Shown piece by piece: positions 1 to 9,681 of a stretch of 31,779 nucleotides of DNA. Made by a program: the position numbers and the translations under genes. The notes beneath the pieces were generated by a model. That model was not told the origin of the DNA. It saw nothing but the letters and a program-made list of their open reading frames with translations, and ran no database searches. This stretch comes from Oleiagrimonas sp964566965. GTDB lineage: Bacteria > Pseudomonadota > Gammaproteobacteria > Xanthomonadales > Rhodanobacteraceae. The stretch is taken from positions 1 to 31,779 of the forward strand of contig CAZMKO010000021.1 of assembly GCA_964566965.1 (NCBI GenBank). Direction: 5' to 3'. Within the stretch, counting starts at the first letter, position 1; every line of letters starts with the position of its first letter.

Positions 1-41
1 CTCGGAGGGCGCGCGAACCGGAAACCGCAAAATGAACCGTC

Positions 42-2294
42 TCATGGCTGAAAGGTGCCGAGTACCTGGACGCCGCTGAATCGGGTCGTGCCGGTGATGC
101 GGATATACCAGGGGCCTGCGGCCGGTTTCGGGACGGTGACCATTTCGCTGTTGCCCGGCCGTGCGGAGACGTAGTCGTGGTCGGCCGCGGTAGGCATGTG
201 GCCCTGGGCGGCATACAGGGTGATGTCGCCCTGGCCGCCGAAACTGCGCAGACCCAGGGCGCGGGCGCCGTCCGGTACCTCCAGGACGAACAATTGCGAA
301 TCCTCTGCTTCACCGGCCTCTGCGGCCACCGGCGTGCCGTTGGTCAGCGGGACGGGGTGTTCACGGGTACCCAGTACCTGCATGCCGGCGGTGTTGCCCA
401 TCACGAAGACCCGGCCGTCGTCCACGGCGCGGATATGCTCGGGAGCGGTGCCATGTGTGGGAGTCGTGCGCACGAGTGCCGGCGTCGTCGGGTCGGAGAT
501 GTCGATTTCGTACACGCCGTGACTGCTGCCGAACCAGACACGGTCACCGCGCAGGGCGACGGTGGCCTGGCTGGCGTTTTCCACCGCGAACCGGCCCAGG
601 GTTCGCGGCGCGTCGGCGTCGGTGACATCCACGATCTGGAGCCCCTCCGTGCAGGCCACGTAGGCACGTTGCGTGCGATGATCGACGGCCACGTCGTAGG
701 CCCGCTCGCAATGGTCGCTGTAGAGGCTGGTCTGCCGCGGCTGGTCGGGGTCGGCGATGTCGAGGATGCGCAGCCCGCCCGACGGTGCGTGGGTGCCGGC
801 GACGCTGTAGTCGGCGAGATAGGCGTGGTGCCCGTCGATCTGCAGGTTGTCGACCCGGCCGGGCAGTCCGAAACGCCCCCGCAGCGCCGGTTGGGTGGGG
901 TCGGCGACATCCACCACGGCCAGCTCGGGGCCTTCGGTGGTCTTGGTCAGGTAGGCCAGCGACCCCTGGACGACCACGTTGTCGGCGTAGCCGAAAGGGA
1001 GCCGCCCCGTCTCCACCGGATGCAGCGGGTCGCTGATGTCGGCGATGATCAAGCCGTAGGCCCATGCGGCCAGATAAGCATGATGGGCCTTGACCGTGAA
1101 CCCTTCGAAATCGCGCTTGTTCAGTTGCGGCGGCAGGTTGGCGTCGAAACGGGCCTGCGGTTGCAGCGAGTCGGCGTCGGCAATGCCCAGGCCGTAATTG
1201 GCCTGCAGGGTGACGAGATGATCGCCGACCAGGGCGGCGTCGCGAGCGGCCACGCCGCCGGGGAGCCAGGCCGTATCGCTCAGCCGCGGCCGGTCCGGGC
1301 GCGACAGGTCGAGCCGTTGCAGGCGATCATCGGCGGTCAGCAGCAGGCCGTCGTCCGCCCATGTGGCGACACCGCTGGTACCCAGTGCCGGAATGTCGAC
1401 GTGGCCGTGGGCGACCGGCTGATCCGGGTCGGCGATGTCCCAGACGTCCAGGCCGTCGAAACCGACGCTGTAGAGGTAGTGGCTCCTCATGAGGGCATCC
1501 GTGGCCGGCGGTGATGGCAGGCTGCCGCGCAGGCGGATGTCCCGGGGGTTGCTTATGTCGAGCACGCTGACTTGCGTGCCCACGCCGGCGGCGAGAGGTG
1601 GGGCGCTGCGTATATTGAAGAAGGCGGTGCCGCCCCCTGAAAAACTGCCGGCCAGTACCGGGTCGTCAGGATGGCTGACGTCGTAGGCGTGGTACACGGA
1701 GCCGCCCAGGAGCGTGCGCCCCATGGCGTACAGGGTATGGCCGTAGGCGACAGTGTGCTTGTACTGCACGCCGCCGGTCAGTCCCGACCAGCGAAATTGC
1801 GGATGCCCGGGATCGGACAGCGAGCCGACAAACACCCCGTGGTCGCTGTCGAACAGGTACAGGTGTCCCGCCGCCGCGGCGATACCCACCGGAAACCGGT
1901 GTTCGGCATCGACATAGTCGTCGACGACGGATACGAGCGCCGGGTGCGCCGGGTCGTCCAGCGAAAAGGCGGCCACGCCGCCGGTGCCGTCGCTGCCGCG
2001 CCAGCTGGCGTACAGATATCCGCCAAGCCTGACCAGTCCATTGATGATGCCGGGTACCGGAGAGCTGGCCGGGCCGGCAGGTGCTGCGTGGGTGGAGGCG
2101 TAATCCCATGCGGTGACCACGCGCCCGGAAGGCACATAGACATAGGGAGCGGCCACAACCGGGTCCGATACCGTGCCTCCGAAGGTCTGCAGTGGCGGCA
2201 GACCGGGTCCGTCGGGGGTGTCGGCCGCCCGCGCGGACGGGGTGATGGCCGGCATCAACAGCGCGGCGGCAAGGCAGGTGATGAGGCGTTTCAT
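42..2294 (-). CDS. Secreted LVIVD-repeat beta-propeller protein with C-terminal PPC-like domain
   Basis: This is a 750-residue exported protein. The start at 2294 gives a clean Sec signal peptide (MKRLITCLAAALLMPA..., cleavage likely after ARA at about residue 23), and an AGGAGA ribosome site lies just upstream; a longer reading to 2444 only adds a non-signal-like tail overlapping the previous gene. Most of the chain consists of about a dozen repeats of the LVIVD type, such as GLIIADISDPLHPVETG, GLRILDIADPDQP and GLQIVDVTDADAPRTLG, which fold as beta-propeller blades. The last ~90 residues resemble a bacterial pre-peptidase C-terminal (PPC) domain (LGLRSFGGQGDITLY, then GVQVLGTF) and closely match the end of the protease encoded just upstream. 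No catalytic residues are recognisable, so a binding or scaffold role is inferred. It is the last gene of a probable three-gene minus-strand unit with the protease and the adhesin. Confidence 0.85.
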   Translation of the reverse strand: MKRLITCLAAALLMPAITPSARAADTPDGPGLPPLQTFGGTVSDPVVAAPYVYVPSGRVVTAWDYASTHAAPAGPASSPVPGIINGLVRLGGYLYASWRGSDGTGGVAAFSLDDPAHPALVSVVDDYVDAEHRFPVGIAAAAGHLYLFDSDHGVFVGSLSDPGHPQFRWSGLTGGVQYKHTVAYGHTLYAMGRTLLGGSVYHAYDVSHPDDPVLAGSFSGGGTAFFNIRSAPPLAAGVGTQVSVLDISNPRDIRLRGSLPSPPATDALMRSHYLYSVGFDGLDVWDIADPDQPVAHGHVDIPALGTSGVATWADDGLLLTADDRLQRLDLSRPDRPRLSDTAWLPGGVAARDAALVGDHLVTLQANYGLGIADADSLQPQARFDANLPPQLNKRDFEGFTVKAHHAYLAAWAYGLIIADISDPLHPVETGRLPFGYADNVVVQGSLAYLTKTTEGPELAVVDVADPTQPALRGRFGLPGRVDNLQIDGHHAYLADYSVAGTHAPSGGLRILDIADPDQPRQTSLYSDHCERAYDVAVDHRTQRAYVACTEGLQIVDVTDADAPRTLGRFAVENASQATVALRGDRVWFGSSHGVYEIDISDPTTPALVRTTPTHGTAPEHIRAVDDGRVFVMGNTAGMQVLGTREHPVPLTNGTPVAAEAGEAEDSQLFVLEVPDGARALGLRSFGGQGDITLYAAQGHMPTAADHDYVSARPGNSEMVTVPKPAAGPWYIRITGTTRFSGVQVLGTFQP

Positions 2295-2336
2295 GGCGTG
2301 TCTCCTGAAGCCGTGTCGAGGGGAACGGGATTCGCA

Positions 2337-2359
2337 TGCCCGCCACCACCGGGCGGGCA
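2337..2359 (-). other. GC-rich hairpin between protease and LVIVD gene
   Basis: An 8-bp perfect inverted repeat (TGCCCGCC / GGCGGGCA) with a 7-nt loop lies in the 91-bp gap between the protease stop and the LVIVD start. No T-tract follows on the minus strand, so it is not a classical terminator. It could stabilise the upstream mRNA end or reduce read-through into the LVIVD gene. Confidence 0.5.
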
Positions 2360-2385
2360 CGCAAGGTCCGGATGTACGCGACGGG

Positions 2386-4386
2386 TCATTCCGTGAAGTT
2401 GCCCAGCAGGCCGACGCCCTGGAATGCGTGCTCGTCGCCGGCACTGAGGCGGATGGTGTAGGTGCCCGGTGCCGGCGTGCGGATCACCACCGACTCGTTG
2501 TTGCCGGTACGGGTCGACGCGTAGTCGTGATGGTCGGCATCCGGCACGCCGTTCACGCTGACGTACAGGCTCACGTCACCCATGCCGCCGAAGCTGCGCA
2601 GGCTGAGGTTGTGCGCGCCCTCGGGAACTTCCAGTGTGAACAGCAGGCTGTCGCCGGCCGCGCCGTACAGGTTGTTCGCGGGGACGCCGTTGTCCAGCGC
2701 GACCGGGGTATCGCCCGCGTCGTTGCCCAGAGCCAGGTTGATGGCTGCCGTGGCGTCCAGGATGCCGGACCCGATCGGTTCGCTGGAAGGCGGCACGATC
2801 GGGAAGCTTCGTGTGCTGTCGACCAGGTAACCGCGGATGGCCTCCGGGGTCGGCGCGTCCAGCCCGGCCGTCTGCATCGCGTCGAGGATCAGGGCCACGG
2901 TGGCCGCCACGTGCGGCGTGGCCTGCGACGTGCCGGCCATACCGGCGAAGTACACGTATCCGGCGCCGACATCGTCCTCGGGCGCGGTGTCGCCGCTGTT
3001 GACCAGCGACCACACGAAACCGTCGGCGGCGGGCGCCACGCCGCCGCAGCTGCCGCTGGAATCGGGCAACCGGTCGTCGGGACAGATGCCGCCGCCCGGC
3101 GCGGCCAGGGCCACCGCCGTGCCGAAGTTGGAGTATTCGGCCTTGCCGCCGTCGATGCCGGTGGCACCCACGGTGATGGCGCCGGGGCAGCTGGCCGGCA
3201 CCGCGTTCTCGGTGTTGGTGCCGTCGTTGCCGGCGGCCACCACCACCGTGGCGCCGAGCTCGTTGGCCTTGGCGATGGCTTCGGCGAAGGCCGAGTCGGC
3301 GTAGCAGTAGCCGCCGCCGCCCAGGCTCATGTTGATCACCTTGGCCGGATGCGGATTGTCCGGCACCCCGTCCACGTGACCGCCGGCGGCCCACACCAGG
3401 CCGTCGGTGATGTCCGAAACCGGGCCGCCGCAATGGCCGAGCACGCGTACCGGGAGCACTTTGGCCTGCCCGGCCATGCCGGCCAGCGCGGTGCCGTTGT
3501 TGGTCAGCGCCGCGATGGTGCCGCTTACGTGCGTGCCGTGCCAGCTGCTGGCGGTGGCGGGCGCGCCGCTGGCGCACTCACCGGCCTGCGTCCAGTCGCC
3601 GGTGTCCCATCCGCCGCTGGCGCGGCCGTCGGCGTCGCGTCCGGAATAGTCCTTGTCACTGAGAAAATCGTAGCCCTCGTCGGCCAGGGAATAATCGATG
3701 TCGGCGTTGGCGGTGAGGCCGGTGTCCAGCACGGCCACGACGATGTCGGTGCCGTCGGCCAGCGACCAGGCGCCGGGCACGTTGGCGCCGCCGGCGGGAT
3801 TGAAGAAATCCCACTGGTATTCGTCATAGTCGGGATCGTCCGGGCCGTCCTCCGGGAAGTCCGCCGGTATCACGGCACGGGCGGCGGCCTTGCCGGCGGG
3901 GACGCGGCGGGTCGACGTGCGCATGTCGTCGATGGGATGCATGACGGCATCCGGTTCCACGAAGGCGACGGCGGGGTCGGTGGCGATCTGGCGGATGAGG
4001 GTGGCGGCCTGGTTCGTGTCCAGCCCGCGCGAGACGCGCACCAGGTCGGCGCCGACGGCCAGCTTGCGCTGGTATTCGGCGCGGACCGTCAACCCGCTGG
4101 CGCCCTTGAGGCCGCGGGCGGCGCGATTCAGGCCGGCCCGCTCGATGGCCATGTCGATGTTCTGCCGGGCGGCGCCACGGTCGCGGCGTTCACTGCTGTT
4201 TTCGCGGTAGGTGACGATGAAGCGGTCGTAGGTCTGGCCGGGCTGCAGGCTGGCCAGGTTGTACTTGGTCCCGTTCGGTACCGACGGTGTGCCGTGGTCG
4301 TGGGCCGGTGCGGCGAAGGCCGCCGGCGCGGCCAGGGCCAATGCCAGGCCCAGGGCGAGGGCGCGCAAGGAATGGTGTGGGTTCAT
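2386..4386 (-). CDS. Secreted subtilisin-like serine protease (family S8) with PPC-like C-terminus
   Basis: This is a 666-residue endopeptidase of the subtilase family, probably secreted. In order it shows a signal peptide (residues 1 to ~26, ending AAFAAPA), an I9-like propeptide (~50-150), the S8 catalytic domain (~190-555) and a PPC-like domain (~575-666). The catalytic triad is visible: Asp221 in VVAVLDTG, His283 in WHGTHVSGT and Ser487 in GTSQATPHVA, with oxyanion Asn387 in VVVAAGNDG. All motifs are intact, so the enzyme is likely active. PPC domains in this family are usually removed after secretion, often through type II secretion, but the route cannot be read here. The gene starts 42 bp after the adhesin stop and is followed 91 bp later by the LVIVD gene whose C-terminus matches its own. 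Processing of the adhesin or of the LVIVD partner is possible but is inference. Confidence 0.93.
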   Translation of the reverse strand: MNPHHSLRALALGLALALAAPAAFAAPAHDHGTPSVPNGTKYNLASLQPGQTYDRFIVTYRENSSERRDRGAARQNIDMAIERAGLNRAARGLKGASGLTVRAEYQRKLAVGADLVRVSRGLDTNQAATLIRQIATDPAVAFVEPDAVMHPIDDMRTSTRRVPAGKAAARAVIPADFPEDGPDDPDYDEYQWDFFNPAGGANVPGAWSLADGTDIVVAVLDTGLTANADIDYSLADEGYDFLSDKDYSGRDADGRASGGWDTGDWTQAGECASGAPATASSWHGTHVSGTIAALTNNGTALAGMAGQAKVLPVRVLGHCGGPVSDITDGLVWAAGGHVDGVPDNPHPAKVINMSLGGGGYCYADSAFAEAIAKANELGATVVVAAGNDGTNTENAVPASCPGAITVGATGIDGGKAEYSNFGTAVALAAPGGGICPDDRLPDSSGSCGGVAPAADGFVWSLVNSGDTAPEDDVGAGYVYFAGMAGTSQATPHVAATVALILDAMQTAGLDAPTPEAIRGYLVDSTRSFPIVPPSSEPIGSGILDATAAINLALGNDAGDTPVALDNGVPANNLYGAAGDSLLFTLEVPEGAHNLSLRSFGGMGDVSLYVSVNGVPDADHHDYASTRTGNNESVVIRTPAPGTYTIRLSAGDEHAFQGVGLLGNFTE

Positions 4387-4428
4387 GATGTCGTTTCCCG
4401 TGTCTGTTCGTGTCTGGATGGAAGCGGC

Positions 4429-7400
4429 TTACCAGCTGAATCCGGCGCCGATGCCGACGCTGCTTTCGTCGCCGGAGAAGGCCGCGCCGATCGATACGCT
4501 GGCGTTGTTGGCATGGAAGGCGCGCTGGTAGCCGACCGAGAGCGCCGATTCGCCGCCGTAGTTGCCGGCGCCGACGCCGAGCCGGTTGGCACCGCTGAGG
4601 CCGGAGGTGTTGGCGCTCATCTGCGCCATGGCCGTCCCCATGGCGCCGACCCGGTCGAGGCGGCGGTTGACCTGATGGAAGCGCTCGTCGACCCGGCTGC
4701 GGAAGGTGTCGAAGTCGGCGTTGCTGACCACGTCGCTGAACTTGCGGTCGGTGTAGTCGTTGGCCTGTTGCAGGGTCTGGCGGTCACCGGCGTCGGCATA
4801 GGACTTGGCGGTATCCAGCGCCTGGTCGACCTGGCTCACGTTGGCGGCGTCGGTACCGGCACTGCCGGCCGCCACGTTGGTGACACGACGCTCGTTGCCG
4901 GCGCTGCCGACGGATACGGTGTCGGCTTCGGTGGCGACCGATCCGGCGCCGATGGCCACGGCACGATCGGCGCCGTCCTGCACGCTGGCGCCGTTGCCGA
5001 CCGCGGTGCCGCTGTCGGCATCGACGCGGCTGGCTTGGCCAACCGCCGTACCGGAGGGTTGCGAGACGGAGCTGTCCGCGCCTACCGCCACGGCATTGGT
5101 GGCGTCGTCGCCGATGTCGGTCTGGCTGCCGACCGCGGTACTGCCGTCGGCGCCGACCTTGGCACCGTCGCCGATGGCCGTGTCGCGGCCGTCGGTGGCC
5201 ACGCTGTCGTTGCCGACCGCCAGGCCGTCGCCCTGGCCCGGACGAGCGCCGCCCTGGCCGCTGCCCTGTTCCAGGGCGTCCACGCGTCCGTCCAACGAGG
5301 CCAGGCCGTCCATGGCGTCATCCAGGGCCTGGTCGACGGCGCCGAAGGCGTCGCCGATATTGAAATAACTGCTGTCCTGAATGCTGAACACGGGCGTGCC
5401 GATCAGGCCATCCGGCCCCATCGAGACGCCACCGCCGATGGTGGCGGCCAGGGACTGCAACTGCTCCACGTTGACGGCTTCGCCATCGGTGGTACCGGCG
5501 GCCACGTTGGCCAGCACCGTGCCCTGCTCGCCGGCAAGGGTGGCGCGGCCCTTGTCGCTGCCGCTGTCGTAGGTCACGGCGGCCACGGCGTTGCCGTCGC
5601 CGTCCACCAGCCCGGTTTCCTTCAACTGCGCCACGTTGACGGCATCGGTGTCCTCGGTACCGGCCGCGACGTGGGTGATCTGGCGGTCGATGGCGTCGAT
5701 GTGCACCTTGACCTGGCCGTCATGGGTGCGTTCCGGCGAACCGACCGAGACGGTATCGGGGCGGTCGGCATACGAGTCGTTGCCCAGGGCCACGGCGTTC
5801 TCCGCGCCCGCCTCCACTTTGGCGCGGCTGCCCAGTGCGACGCTGCCCTCGGCGCGGGTCAGGCTGTTCCAGCCCATGGCCAGGCTGCGATCGCCGCCGG
5901 CAGCGGAAATGCCGCCCAGGGCCACGGCGCCGTCGCCGCCGCTGATGGCCGCTTCGCCCAAGGCCATGCTGCGCGCCACATTGGCCTTGGCGTCGGCACC
6001 CACGGCAATGCCAAGGTTTTCGTAAGCACGCGCCTGGCTGCCGATGGCGATGCTCTTGTCGCCGCGCGCGGTACTCGACGAGCCCATGGCCAATGACATC
6101 CTGCCGCTGGCCTGGGATGTTTTGCCCAAGGCCGTGGCGGCGTAGTCGGAGGCGTGTGCGCCAACGCCGACGGCGGTGCTTTCCTTGCCGCTGGCTTCGG
6201 TGGACCAGAGTTCTTTTTCCCAGGTTTCGCCGTTGACCACTTCCATCTGCCCGCCGATGGCGGTGCCACTTTGGCCGGTAGCCTGGCTGCCGACACCGTA
6301 GGCGGTACTCCATTTGGCCTCGGCGAGACTGTTGTAGCCGCCGGCGGTCGAAAATTCACCCAGCGCCACGGCGCCGCTGCCGAAGGCGCTCGCACCCTGT
6401 TCCATGGCGAACGCACCGGCACCCAATGCCGTGGTGTAGTCGCCCAAGGCCTGGGCATCGTCGCTGCCGTCGCCCGCGCCGTTGGCGGCAAGGTAGTGGC
6501 TGGCGCCGTCGACGCTGTCGGACAGGCTGTTCAGCTGCGCCATGTTGACCGCGTCGGTGTCCTCGGTGCCGGCGGCCACATGGGTGATCTGGCGGTCAAT
6601 CGCTTCCACATGCACCGGTCCCTGGCCGTCGTGGGTGCGTTCCGGCGAGCCGACCGACACGCTGTCGGGACGATCCGCGTACGAGCCGTTACCCAGTGCC
6701 ACGGCGTTGTCCGCACCCGGCGTCACCTCGGCATTGGTACCCAGCGCGACACTGCCTTGCGGCAGGGTCAGGCTGTTCCAGCCCAGCGCGAGGCTCTGAT
6801 CGCCGCCGGCGGCGGCAAGGCCGCCCAGTGCCACGGCACCGTCGCCACCGGTGAGGGCCATCTCGCCCAGTGCCATGCTGCGCGCCGCGCCGGCGCTGGC
6901 GCTGGCGCCCAGTGCCACGCCCAGCACCTGATAGGCGCGCGCCTGCGAGCCGATGGCGATGCTGCGCTCACCGCGTGCCGTACTGGCCGGGCCCACGGCG
7001 GTGGCGCCGTCGGCGCTGGCTTCGGAGGTCATGCCCAAGGCCACCGCGGCATATTCGGTGGCATGTGCCGCAGTGCCGATCGCGGTGCTTTCCTTGCCGC
7101 TGGCCTCGGTGGACCAGGTTTCCCTTTCCCAGGTCGTGCCATTGACCACCTCCATCTGTCCGCCGATGGCCACGCCACTCTGGCCGGTGGCCTGGCTGCC
7201 CACGCCGTAGGCCGTGCTCCACTTGCCTTCGGCGGTGCTGTTGTAGCCGCCGGCGGTGGCCAGTTCACCCATGGCGAAGGCGCCGCTGCCGAAGGCGCTG
7301 GACCCCTCGTTCATGGCGAAGGCGCCGGCACCCAGCGCGGTGGCATAGTCACCCAGCGCCTGGGCGTCGTCGCTGCCGTTGCCCAGGCCGTTGACGGCCA

Positions 7401-9681
7401 GATAATGGCTGGCGCCGCCGACGCTGTCGGACAGGGCGTTCAACTGCGCCACGTTGACCGCGTCGGTGTCCTCGGTGCCGGCGCCGACGTGGGTGATCTG
7501 ACGGGTCTCGGGGAAGCCGTCGACGTTCTCGCCGGCGCCCACCGAGACCACGTTGGCCCGCTCGGCGACCGAGCCGTTGCCCAGGGCCACGCTCTGGTCG
7601 GCCAGGGCAAACGCGTAGTAGCCCACCGACGTGGCGCCTTCGGCGTCGGCGAATGCCAGACTGCCCAGCGCGGTCGAGCTGCGGGCGTTGCCGAACGCGG
7701 ACTCGCCGACGGCCGTCGCGCCGACATCCGTGGCGAAGGCGTTCCAGCCCAGTGCGGTGGCATAGTCGGCGGTGGCCAGCGCGCCGGAGCCGAACGCGGA
7801 CGAGAAGTCACCTGTCGCCGTGGTGGCGACGTGTCCCAGATTCGGACCGGCCGGGCGGCTGCCACCCACGGCGGTACTCTGCAGGCCGCCGGCTTGCGCC
7901 GAATCGCCGACGGCCACGGCGTTGTCGCCGGTGGCGTCGGCGCGGGAACCGAGGGCCGTGCTCCACTGGGCGCTTGCCGATGCCGCGGCGCCGACGGCCG
8001 TACCCAGGTCGCCCACGGCCTGGGCGCCGGCACCCAGCGCGCTGGCGCCGGCGCCGGTAGCGGCAGTGGTGCCAGTCAGTTCGACCGGCTGTTTGGTTTC
8101 CTGGTCGACATAGTGGTAGTCCAGCTGGCCGCCGAGGGCGGTCGATGAATCGGCCGAAGCCAGGGCATCGGCGCCGACGGCCGTGGCATGGCTGCCGCTG
8201 GCCTGACTGCTGCTGCCCATGGCCGCGCTGCGGTCACCATCGGCCACCGCATTGAAGCCGTAGGCGGCGCTTTGCCCGCCCATGGCGAAGGCGCCGCTGC
8301 CGATGGCGGCCGAACCCTCACCCAGGGCGAACGACGTGCTGCCGATGGCGAGGGTGTCGGCGCCTTCCGCGTCGGCACGGTCACCCATGGCCACGCTGCG
8401 TGCGCCCTGGGCAATGCTGTCGCTGCCGACGGCCACGCTGCGCTCCCCGACGGCATTGCTGCGTGCTCCGCTGGCCGTGCTGTCGTCGCCCTCGGCTGCC
8501 GCGCCGGCGCCGAAAGCTGCCGCCGATTCGCCGCCGGCATGGGTGCGATAGGTGCCGCCGTCGCCCGGGGTGGTGGTCCCGACCGCGACACTGTGGTCGC
8601 CACTGCCCACGCTCTGGCTGCCGGCGGCGAGGCTGTTTTGACCCTCGGCCGACGCCCCGTTGCCGAGCGCGCTGCCGCCTTCGCCGCTGGCCTGCGCACC
8701 GGTACCCACGGCCATGCTGACATCGGCGTCGGCCTTGGCCAGGGTGCCCACCGCGATCGCCCGGAAACCGTCGGAGCGTGCCGCCCCGCCCAGCGACGTG
8801 GCGTAATCGCCGCGGCTGATGGCCTCGTCGCCAAGGGCCGTGGAATAGTTGCCTTCGGCCTCGGCACCGGCACCCACGGCCACCGCATGCGCGCCCATGG
8901 CCTGGGTCGTGACCAGACCGAGGAAGGTATCGAAGGCGCCGCCGATGGCAACGCTGCTCTGGCCGCCGGCATGGGCGCGTCCACCCAGGGCCACGGCACC
9001 GCGTTCGGACGAGGTGGCGTACTCGCCCAGCGACACGCCCCATTCGGCATGGGCCACGGCACCATGACCGGCCGCCATGGCACCGAAGACGTCGGCGGAC
9101 GCGCCCGACCCCAATGCCAGCGCGTAGTGGGCGCTGGCCTGGCTGCCCGACCCCATGGCGATCGCGTCGGCATCGCTTGCTGCCGCGCCGATGCCGATGG
9201 CGGTGCCATTCTCCGCCGCGACGAGGCTGCCGTGGCCCAGGGCGATGCCGTTGTGCGCCTGTGCCTGGCTGTCACGGCCGATGGCGATGCCGGCCGCTCC
9301 GGTGGCGCGGGCATTGCGGCCGAGACCTATGCTGTTGGCAGCCGTCGCCTGGCTGAGATAACCGACAGCCAGCGCATGGTTGCCACTGGCCAGGGCCTTG
9401 TTGCCCAGGGCGGTGGCGAAATCGCCGGTGGCGGCCGCCAGGGTGCCGCAGGCGAAGGCATTGGTGGCGGCGGTGGGGCCGGTGCCGGGAGCGAACGTTC
9501 CGTCACAGACATCGGCGCGGGACAAGCCGGGCACCAGGGCAACGGCAATGGCCAGTGCCAAGGCGCTGCCGAGGATCCGCGGACGGCGTGGGGGCTTCAT
9601 GACAGTGCGTGGTGTGGCGGTGCGGTCAGTGACCCGCGCCGGCCGGCAGGCGCACGGGTGGTGGTCGTGAGTGGTGTTCAT
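4429..9681 (-). CDS. YadA-like trimeric autotransporter adhesin (type Vc secretion)
   Basis: This is a 1750-residue surface adhesin. The N-terminus carries a long leader with a hydrophobic core (LGSALALAIAVALVPG; cleavage after LSRA at about residue 56). Residues ~60-725 are YadA-head (Hep_Hag) repeats with a 14-residue period of the type SxAxGxxAxAxG. Neck motifs ITHVGAG/ITHVAAGTEDTDAVN begin near residues 729, 1032 and 1335, with further neck-like segments near 1390 (NVAAGTTDGEAVNVEQL) and 1603 (VTNVAAGSAGTDAANVSQ). A short coiled-coil stalk (~1620-1690) leads to a four-strand membrane anchor ending SVGIGAGFSW, with the terminal aromatic expected of outer-membrane barrels. The start at 9681 has a GGGGAAACGC ribosome-site-like stretch; an internal ATG at 9600 gives a conventional short signal peptide but no obvious ribosome site. 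First gene of the adhesin-protease-LVIVD unit; host ligand unknown. Confidence 0.92.
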   Translation of the reverse strand: MNTTHDHHPCACRPARVTDRTATPRTVMKPPRRPRILGSALALAIAVALVPGLSRADVCDGTFAPGTGPTAATNAFACGTLAAATGDFATALGNKALASGNHALAVGYLSQATAANSIGLGRNARATGAAGIAIGRDSQAQAHNGIALGHGSLVAAENGTAIGIGAAASDADAIAMGSGSQASAHYALALGSGASADVFGAMAAGHGAVAHAEWGVSLGEYATSSERGAVALGGRAHAGGQSSVAIGGAFDTFLGLVTTQAMGAHAVAVGAGAEAEGNYSTALGDEAISRGDYATSLGGAARSDGFRAIAVGTLAKADADVSMAVGTGAQASGEGGSALGNGASAEGQNSLAAGSQSVGSGDHSVAVGTTTPGDGGTYRTHAGGESAAAFGAGAAAEGDDSTASGARSNAVGERSVAVGSDSIAQGARSVAMGDRADAEGADTLAIGSTSFALGEGSAAIGSGAFAMGGQSAAYGFNAVADGDRSAAMGSSSQASGSHATAVGADALASADSSTALGGQLDYHYVDQETKQPVELTGTTAATGAGASALGAGAQAVGDLGTAVGAAASASAQWSTALGSRADATGDNAVAVGDSAQAGGLQSTAVGGSRPAGPNLGHVATTATGDFSSAFGSGALATADYATALGWNAFATDVGATAVGESAFGNARSSTALGSLAFADAEGATSVGYYAFALADQSVALGNGSVAERANVVSVGAGENVDGFPETRQITHVGAGTEDTDAVNVAQLNALSDSVGGASHYLAVNGLGNGSDDAQALGDYATALGAGAFAMNEGSSAFGSGAFAMGELATAGGYNSTAEGKWSTAYGVGSQATGQSGVAIGGQMEVVNGTTWERETWSTEASGKESTAIGTAAHATEYAAVALGMTSEASADGATAVGPASTARGERSIAIGSQARAYQVLGVALGASASAGAARSMALGEMALTGGDGAVALGGLAAAGGDQSLALGWNSLTLPQGSVALGTNAEVTPGADNAVALGNGSYADRPDSVSVGSPERTHDGQGPVHVEAIDRQITHVAAGTEDTDAVNMAQLNSLSDSVDGASHYLAANGAGDGSDDAQALGDYTTALGAGAFAMEQGASAFGSGAVALGEFSTAGGYNSLAEAKWSTAYGVGSQATGQSGTAIGGQMEVVNGETWEKELWSTEASGKESTAVGVGAHASDYAATALGKTSQASGRMSLAMGSSSTARGDKSIAIGSQARAYENLGIAVGADAKANVARSMALGEAAISGGDGAVALGGISAAGGDRSLAMGWNSLTRAEGSVALGSRAKVEAGAENAVALGNDSYADRPDTVSVGSPERTHDGQVKVHIDAIDRQITHVAAGTEDTDAVNVAQLKETGLVDGDGNAVAAVTYDSGSDKGRATLAGEQGTVLANVAAGTTDGEAVNVEQLQSLAATIGGGVSMGPDGLIGTPVFSIQDSSYFNIGDAFGAVDQALDDAMDGLASLDGRVDALEQGSGQGGARPGQGDGLAVGNDSVATDGRDTAIGDGAKVGADGSTAVGSQTDIGDDATNAVAVGADSSVSQPSGTAVGQASRVDADSGTAVGNGASVQDGADRAVAIGAGSVATEADTVSVGSAGNERRVTNVAAGSAGTDAANVSQVDQALDTAKSYADAGDRQTLQQANDYTDRKFSDVVSNADFDTFRSRVDERFHQVNRRLDRVGAMGTAMAQMSANTSGLSGANRLGVGAGNYGGESALSVGYQRAFHANNASVSIGAAFSGDESSVGIGAGFSW
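5635..7452 (-). repeat. Two tandem 909-bp modules inside the adhesin gene
   Basis: The conserved neck segment containing GTTGAC recurs at 5635, 6544 and 7453, so the two intervals are each exactly 909 bp (303 codons). Protein modules match almost throughout, for example SHYLAVNGLGNGSDDAQALG vs SHYLAANGAGDGSDDAQALG, ending in the same PERTHDGQ...IDRQITHVAAG segment. This is an in-frame duplication of a head-plus-neck unit, with modest divergence between copies. Confidence 0.9.

Noticed and set aside
177..1514. Plus-strand frame opposite the LVIVD gene
   Set aside because: Shadow of the propeller repeats; the minus frame has a signal peptide, ribosome site and recognised repeats.
2173..6096. 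Long plus-strand open frame of ~1300 codons opposite the protease and adhesin
   Set aside because: It is antisense to two genes with clear catalytic, neck and anchor motifs. Its protein is Gly/Ala/Val/His-rich with no domain; long mirror frames are expected in GC-rich repetitive coding DNA.
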